A stretch of DNA of 42,310 nt from UBA12068 sp038318455 (GTDB taxonomy: Bacteria > Patescibacteriota > Minisyncoccia > Moranbacterales > GWC2-37-73). A program made the position numbers and the translations under genes. Under the pieces are notes generated by a model. That model was not told the origin of the DNA, did no database searches, and was given only the letters and a program-made list of their open reading frames with translations. How positions within the stretch are numbered: the stretch's first letter is position 1; every line of letters begins with the position of its first letter. Shown here piece by piece: positions 38,854 through 42,310 of the stretch. The DNA lies in NCBI GenBank assembly GCA_038318455.1, contig JBBQCF010000003.1, forward strand, positions 1 through 42,310, read 5' to 3'.

Positions 38854-38882
38854 AAAAACAGCCCCATTCGGAGGCTGTTTTT
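38854..38882. terminator. Bidirectional terminator between mscL and rpmE
   Basis: AAAAACAGCC pairs with GGCTGTTTTT with a short inner stem (CC/GG). The eight A's at 38851-38858 give a T run on the minus strand, so it serves rpmE well, and also mscL. Confidence 0.85.
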
Positions 38883-38901
38883 GATGTATTGAAAGTCTTG
38901 A

Positions 38902-39156
38902 TTATTTGCTTTCTTTTTTAGTACGCTCTTTTTTTGCAGGAGCTTTCTTTGCTGCAGATTTTTCAGCAAGTTTTTTGAAGCGATCAACGCGTCCAGCGGT
39001 GTCCATGGTTTTCTTTTTACCAGTGTAAAAAGGATGACATGCGGAGCAGATTTCGACGTTCATTTCTTTTATCGTTGAACCTGTTGATAGGGTTGCTCCA
39101 CAAGAACAAACAATTTTTGCATCACTATGATATTGGGGGTGAGTTTTCTTTTTCAT
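38902..39156 (-). CDS. rpmE: Ribosomal protein L31
   Basis: 84 residues. Large-subunit protein L31 of the zinc-binding (C+) type: MKKKTHPQYHSDAKIVCSCGATLSTGSTIKEMNVEICSACHPFYTGKKKTMDTAGRVDRFKKL. The CxC and CxxC pairs (C18, C20, C38, C41) hold zinc. A Lys/Ala-rich tail of ~20 residues (SAAKKAPAKKERTKKESK) extends beyond the usual end, as in many CPR ribosomal proteins. Only the terminator is shared with mscL. Confidence 0.95.
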   Translation of the reverse strand: MKKKTHPQYHSDAKIVCSCGATLSTGSTIKEMNVEICSACHPFYTGKKKTMDTAGRVDRFKKLAEKSAAKKAPAKKERTKKESK

Positions 39157-39281
39157 ATAAATCTACAAAATAAATTACTAATATTGTTGACTGCTTTTTA
39201 CTTATGGCAAACAAGTAAAATACAGTTTCATAGGCAATTTGGAAATTAAGTACTCCAAAAGCCTAACACAGTAAAGGAAAA

Positions 39282-39310
39282 TTGACAAGGGGCAGGGTCT
39301 ACTATATACT
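39282..39310 (+). promoter_or_regulatory. Near-consensus promoter of rpsB-tsf
   Basis: Perfect TTGACA (39282-39287), a 17-bp spacer and TATACT (39305-39310). The predicted start near 39317 gives a ~224-nt leader. The rest of the gap from rpmE (39157-39281) holds nothing else that I recognise. Confidence 0.8.
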
Positions 39311-39316
39311 ATATCT

Positions 39317-39540
39317 CGTACCTACCCAGTTAAATTCGTGGCTAGTTCATGATTATTTAACAGGGTAAATAATTAATAAAAAGCATACTTTTTCTGACTA
39401 GTCCTGTCTTAATAAATTGAGATTTCTAGCCAATATAAAGGAAAAGTAGGTGGTTATACTCCTTTTTATGGAGTGTAGCGTAAAGGAATGCCTGGACTAT
39501 TTAGCCTCATATTGGGGATATTTGGTTGGGTGAAAAAAAC
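39317..39540 (+). promoter_or_regulatory. Structured rpsB leader, candidate S2 autoregulatory element
   Basis: TGGCTAG (39339-39345) pairs with CTAGCCA (39426-39432), enclosing ATTATTTA/TAAATAAT (39352-39373) and an AAAAAG/CTTTTT hairpin (~39379-39394). Downstream TATACTCC (39455-39462) pairs with GGAGTGTA (39470-39477), 8 bp with a 7-nt loop. Ribosomal-protein leaders commonly bind their own product; S2 binding here is inferred. The last ~60 nt before the ATG have no strong Shine-Dalgarno sequence. Confidence 0.5.
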
Positions 39541-40302
39541 ATGCAAAAAGAAGAAACACAGACTGCTGTAGTTGCAGTAGAAGAAAAAGAGGTTAAGGAA
39601 AGCTATTTCGCTTCTCTTGATTTGTCTAAAATTGAGCAAACTCTTGAGGAAATGATGAAAGCTGGAGTACATTTTGGTCATCAAAAAGCTCGTAGAAACC
39701 CAAAAATGGATGAATATATCTTCACAACTCGTAAAGGAATCAATATTCTTGATCTTCAGAAAACACAAGAAAGACTAGAAGAAGCACTTGCTTTTCTTAT
39801 CAGTGTGAAAAAAAGTGGCAAAGCTATTCTTTTTGTGGGAACAAAAATTCAATCTAAAGATCTCGTGAGGGATATTGCTACAGAATTACAAATGCCATTC
39901 GTATCTGAAAGATGGCTTGGTGGAACATTTACAAACTTTAAGGTTATTCGCGGACGAACTCGTTATTTGGTTGATGGAGAAGCTATGCTTGCTCGTGGAG
40001 AATTCAAGAAATATACCAAATTCGAACAAATGAAAAAAATCGAAGAATTGGAAAAAATGGAAAAACGCATGGGAGGAATCAAGAATATGGCAGATCTTCC
40101 AGGTGTTGTTTTTGCTGCAAGTGTTAAGGAAGACAACCTTGCAATCACTGAAGCTAAGAAAATGGGAATTCCAGTTATCGCAATTGCTGATACCAATGTG
40201 AATCCTTCAGGTATTGATTTTCCAATTCCTGCTAATGATGATGCAATTTCATCCTTGAAACTTATTCTTGCTTACATATATAAAGCAATAAAGGAAGCGT
40301 AA
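39541..40302 (+). CDS. rpsB: Ribosomal protein S2
   Basis: 253 residues from ATG 39541. Small-subunit protein S2: MMKAGVHFGHQKARRNPKMDEYIFTTRKGINILDLQKT, ILFVGTKIQSKDLVRDIA, VSERWLGGTFTNFKVIRGR and the C-terminal IPVIAIADTNVNPSGIDFPIPANDDAISSLKLI are family hallmarks. It has an extra acidic N-terminus of ~30 residues (QKEETQTAVVAVEEKEVKE) before the usual start of the fold. An upstream TTG (39526) is in frame, but ATG 39541 is preferred. rpsB-tsf is the common bacterial order, with tsf 27 nt downstream. Confidence 0.97.
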   Translation: MQKEETQTAVVAVEEKEVKESYFASLDLSKIEQTLEEMMKAGVHFGHQKARRNPKMDEYIFTTRKGINILDLQKTQERLEEALAFLISVKKSGKAILFVGTKIQSKDLVRDIATELQMPFVSERWLGGTFTNFKVIRGRTRYLVDGEAMLARGEFKKYTKFEQMKKIEELEKMEKRMGGIKNMADLPGVVFAASVKEDNLAITEAKKMGIPVIAIADTNVNPSGIDFPIPANDDAISSLKLILAYIYKAIKEA

Positions 40303-40329
40303 AAATAAAATTTTAAATTAGAATGGCCT

Positions 40330-40908
40330 ATGTTTGAACTAGTAAAAAAAATTAGAGAACGTACTGGTGCTGGAATGGTTGCAATCAAAAAGGCAGTTGA
40401 TGAAGCTGGTGGAGATGAGGAAAAAGCAATCGAAATTTTGAGAAAACAAGGTGAAAGCAAGGCTGCCAAGAAGGCAGATCGTGTTGCAGGGGAAGGTGTT
40501 GTTGTTTCATATGTTCATTCGAACAATAGGGTTGGCGCATTGGTTAAATTGCTTTGCGAAACTGATTTTGTTGCTCGCAATGAAGAGTTTGTGGCACTCG
40601 CTAAAGACATCGCAATGCATATCACTGCGATGAATCCTCGTTTTGTTAAGCCAGAGGAAATGTCAGAAGAAATGGTTGAAAAAGAAAAAGAAATTTGGCG
40701 AGCTCTTTTGGTTGCCGAAGGAAAGCCAGCTGAAATGATTGAGAAAATAATGGTCGGAAAAGAGAAAAAATTCAGAGAAGAATCAGCATTACTTACTCAA
40801 CCATTCGTTAAGAATCCTGAAATAACAATTGGAGAACTTATTATTGAAAATATTTCAAAAATGGGTGAAAAAATTGAAATTGGTGGAATGTCTCGAATCG
40901 AATTATAA
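40330..40908 (+). CDS. tsf: Elongation factor Ts
   Basis: 192 residues. Guanine nucleotide exchange factor for EF-Tu. N-terminal UBA-like domain (VKKIRERTGAGMVAIKKAVDEAGGDEEKAIEILRKQG), then the core CETDFVARNEEFVALAKDIAMHI, where TDFVARN is the signature that contacts EF-Tu. It has only one core subdomain plus a short C-terminal part (ITIGELIIENISKMGEKIEIGGMSRIEL), like the short Thermus-type EF-Ts (~196 residues) rather than the long E. coli form (~283). It follows rpsB closely and shares its promoter. Confidence 0.96.
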   Translation: MFELVKKIRERTGAGMVAIKKAVDEAGGDEEKAIEILRKQGESKAAKKADRVAGEGVVVSYVHSNNRVGALVKLLCETDFVARNEEFVALAKDIAMHITAMNPRFVKPEEMSEEMVEKEKEIWRALLVAEGKPAEMIEKIMVGKEKKFREESALLTQPFVKNPEITIGELIIENISKMGEKIEIGGMSRIEL

Positions 40909-40926
40909 TCTGGGATTATTTTTTGT

Positions 40927-40956
40927 CAGCTATAAGTTGTTAGTTATTGGTTAATA
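40927..40956. repeat. GTTGTTAGTTATTGGTTAAT word tract (inverse of 31025-31056)
   Basis: It reads, on the minus strand, as ATTAACCAATAACTAACAAC, sharing CCAATAA and AACTAACAAC with the tract near 31025. It fills the gap between tsf and the RicT-like gene. Confidence 0.6.
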
Positions 40957-40962
40957 TTTGAT

Positions 40963-41739
40963 ATGTATAAATATTCAGTTCGTGTATATAGTTGGGAACC
41001 AGCGCGTTCTTGCAAGAGTGAGCTTGAACTTCAAAGTGGTGATGCTATTGTCGTCAAAGAAGATACGTGTAATGAGATTGCATATATTGAAGATGGCGAA
41101 GGCATTGTCATCAAGGAGCGAAACACTTCTATTGTTCGCAAAGCGACAGAAAGAGATTTGGACATGCTAGCAAAAAATGAAGCTAAAAAAGGTGAAATCT
41201 TGAAATTGAGCAAAATCGAAATCAAACGTTTGATGCTTAACATGAAATTGGTTGATGTACATATTAGTTTGGATGGGAGTAATGCAGTCATCCTTTTTAC
41301 TGCTGATGAAAGAGTTGATTTTCGTGAGTTGGTGAAAAATCTTTCTAAGATATTCCATCGCAGTGTGCGTATGCATCAAGTTGGTTCGCGCGATGAAGCA
41401 AGAAAGCTTGGAGGATGTGGAGTTTGCGGTAGAGATCTTTGTTGTTTGCGTTTTCCAGGAGCTTTGCCTAGTATTTCAATAGATATGGCTCGCGTGCAAC
41501 AAGTTGCACACAGAGGAAGTGAAAGAATATCTGGAGTGTGTGGGAGACTTATGTGTTGTCTTTCATATGAAGCTGCACAATATCAACAAATGTTGGTGGG
41601 TATGCCAGAGGTGCGAAGTTCAGTAAAGACGCGCGATGGCAAAGGCGAGGTTATTGAATTGAATGTATTGACGGGAGATGTTAAGATAAGAATGTCAGAT
41701 GGAACTATTACGGTTGTAAAGAAGGAAGCGTTGCTTTAA
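40963..41739 (+). CDS. PSP1-domain protein, RicT/YaaT-like
   Basis: 258 residues. PSP1 C-terminal domain: ATERDLDMLAKNEAKKGEILKLSKIEIKRLMLNMKLVDVHISLDGSNAVILFTADERVDFRELVKNLSKIFHRSVRMHQVGSRDEARKLGGCGVCGRDLCCLRF. The Cys-rich motifs GGCGVCGRDLCC and SGVCGRLMCCLSYE are exactly those of RicT (YaaT). RicT forms the Ric complex and can carry a [4Fe-4S] cluster, affecting RNase Y and sporulation in Bacillus; the partners RicA/RicF are not seen here. It starts 54 nt after tsf, with the inverted TAACAA word tract (40935-40955) in between. The extended C-terminus (EVRSSVKTRDGKGEVIELNVLTGDVKIRMSDGTITVVKKEALL) is usual. Confidence 0.92.
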   Translation: MYKYSVRVYSWEPARSCKSELELQSGDAIVVKEDTCNEIAYIEDGEGIVIKERNTSIVRKATERDLDMLAKNEAKKGEILKLSKIEIKRLMLNMKLVDVHISLDGSNAVILFTADERVDFRELVKNLSKIFHRSVRMHQVGSRDEARKLGGCGVCGRDLCCLRFPGALPSISIDMARVQQVAHRGSERISGVCGRLMCCLSYEAAQYQQMLVGMPEVRSSVKTRDGKGEVIELNVLTGDVKIRMSDGTITVVKKEALL

Positions 41740-41762
41740 TTTTTTTCAAATTTTCATTTCAA

Positions 41763-42310
41763 ATGTTGAACTATATTTTACCTCCAATAATTATCATCAT
41801 AAGTGTCTCTATTTTGATAATGTTCCTTTTTCGCAAAGCTGCTCAAATTCCAGCTGGTGATTTCATCGAAGATGAAATCAAAAGAGAAGAGGAAAAAAGC
41901 AGTGTGAAAATATTTTCAGTTATGGGGGAATGGGGTTTGAAATTTTTGGAAAGATTGATGCATCATTTAAAATTATTGTCACTCAAGTTTCACAATGTGA
42001 GCAATGTTTGGTTTCAAACAATTCGTGAAAAAAGAAAGAGAGGCGCTGATCTTAAAAAGGAAGCTGAAGAGAAAAGAATTGAACAAGGAATTATTGAGAG
42101 AAAGAGGCTTGAAAATCAAACTGCTACATTTGTGGATGTTGTTGAAAAAGAAGAAAATTTAAGACCAATGATTAGATCTGCTGTGACGATGCCACAAAAA
42201 AGCAGGATTCAGAAAAAAAATCAATTGGAAGATGCATTGATAAAGAGAATCGTAATTAACCCAAAAGACATAGAGGCATACGAAAGATTGGGTGATTATT
42301 ATCTGGAAAA
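41763..42310 (+). CDS. TPR-type membrane protein (5' part, runs off the window)
   Basis: 182 codons from ATG 41763 with no stop before the end, so the protein is cut by the window edge. Residues ~4-23 (YILPPIIIIISVSILIMFLF) are a membrane helix. Residues ~30-135 are a charged helical and coiled region (REKRKRGADLKKEAEEKRIEQ). The end (LEDALIKRIVINPKDIEAYERLGDYYLEK) is the start of a TPR-like helix pair (NPKDIEAYERLGDYY). It resembles CPR proteins with one anchor and TPR repeats; function unknown. It lies 23 nt after the RicT-like gene. Confidence 0.75.
   Translation, partial: MLNYILPPIIIIISVSILIMFLFRKAAQIPAGDFIEDEIKREEEKSSVKIFSVMGEWGLKFLERLMHHLKLLSLKFHNVSNVWFQTIREKRKRGADLKKEAEEKRIEQGIIERKRLENQTATFVDVVEKEENLRPMIRSAVTMPQKSRIQKKNQLEDALIKRIVINPKDIEAYERLGDYYLE

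Noticed and set aside
1..42310. tRNA or rRNA genes
   Set aside because: No T-loop GTTCGAATC-type sequence with a matching acceptor stem and no 16S/23S motifs could be found by eye on either strand.
1..42310. UGA recoded to glycine, as in Gracilibacteria/Absconditabacteria
   Set aside because: TGA ends the 124-aa gene (5020-5022) and the DUF5663-like gene (22282-22284), and no internal TGA interrupts a conserved domain.

Overview
This is an AT-rich bacterial chromosomal segment that uses the standard genetic code: TAA, TAG and TGA all end genes, and prfA is present. The protein families point to a member of the Patescibacteria (Candidate Phyla Radiation), most likely the Parcubacteria/Moranbacteria side. 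That placement is inferred from protein style, not from a 16S gene: DUF5663, a CPR-type TraG/TraD-like ATPase, a WecA-like transferase, GT39 proteins, short EF-Ts, a lysine-rich H1-like protein, and core cell-wall genes scattered singly rather than in one dcw cluster. I see no rRNA, tRNA, CRISPR array, insertion sequence or prophage.

Layout. 1-141: tail of a secreted-type protein. 201-4231: D-aminoacylase-like amidohydrolase, murD, CAP-domain protein. 4367-5076: a self-contained transcription unit with two small unknown genes. 5093-7623: murA (apparently leaderless) and mreB. 7763-11864: two GT4 glycosyltransferases, holB and ftsQ. 11946-15464 (minus): two large polytopic GT39-like proteins. 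15541-17371: a two-gene operon of unknown function with a near-consensus promoter, a hairpin at the mRNA 5' end, strong ribosome binding sites and a strong terminator. 17463-25671: a cluster of an acidic protein, a giant membrane protein with tandem repeats, DUF5663, a small conserved-looking protein, a TraG/TraD-like ATPase and a mini desulforedoxin. 25840-28506 (minus): a transmembrane protein with a degenerate PP2C-like head and a propeller-like tail. 28776-34326: HTH/nucleotidyltransferase-fold regulator, rmuC, a small membrane protein, a GT2 synthase, a WecA-like transferase and DUF192. 34445-36123: a membrane-anchored LysM-like protein, a very AT-rich 0.9 kb gap and an H1-like DNA-binding protein with a long structured leader. 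36229-39156: prmC-prfA (minus), mscL, rpmE (minus). 39282-42310: rpsB-tsf behind a structured leader, a RicT/PSP1 protein, and the start of a TPR membrane protein.

How the genes fit together. Peptidoglycan precursor synthesis (murD, murA), rod-shape control (mreB), division (ftsQ) and lipid-linked sugar transfer (GT2, GT4, GT39, WecA-like) make much of the window an envelope-building region. The right end is translation: RF1 and its methylase, L31, S2, EF-Ts. The central cluster 15.5-28.5 kb has no informative homologues that I recognise apart from the ATPase. It is the best candidate for an undescribed envelope or DNA/protein-transfer machine.

Besides genes, three things stand out. Near-consensus sigma70-type promoters with 16-17 bp spacers are easy to read throughout, and they expose a candidate ~57-nt small RNA (25785-25841) and two long structured leaders (H1-like gene, rpsB). 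A perfect 21-nt palindrome resembling a Fur box covers the start codon of the PP2C-like gene. Finally, short-period word repeats occur both between genes and in frame inside genes, most densely in prmC.
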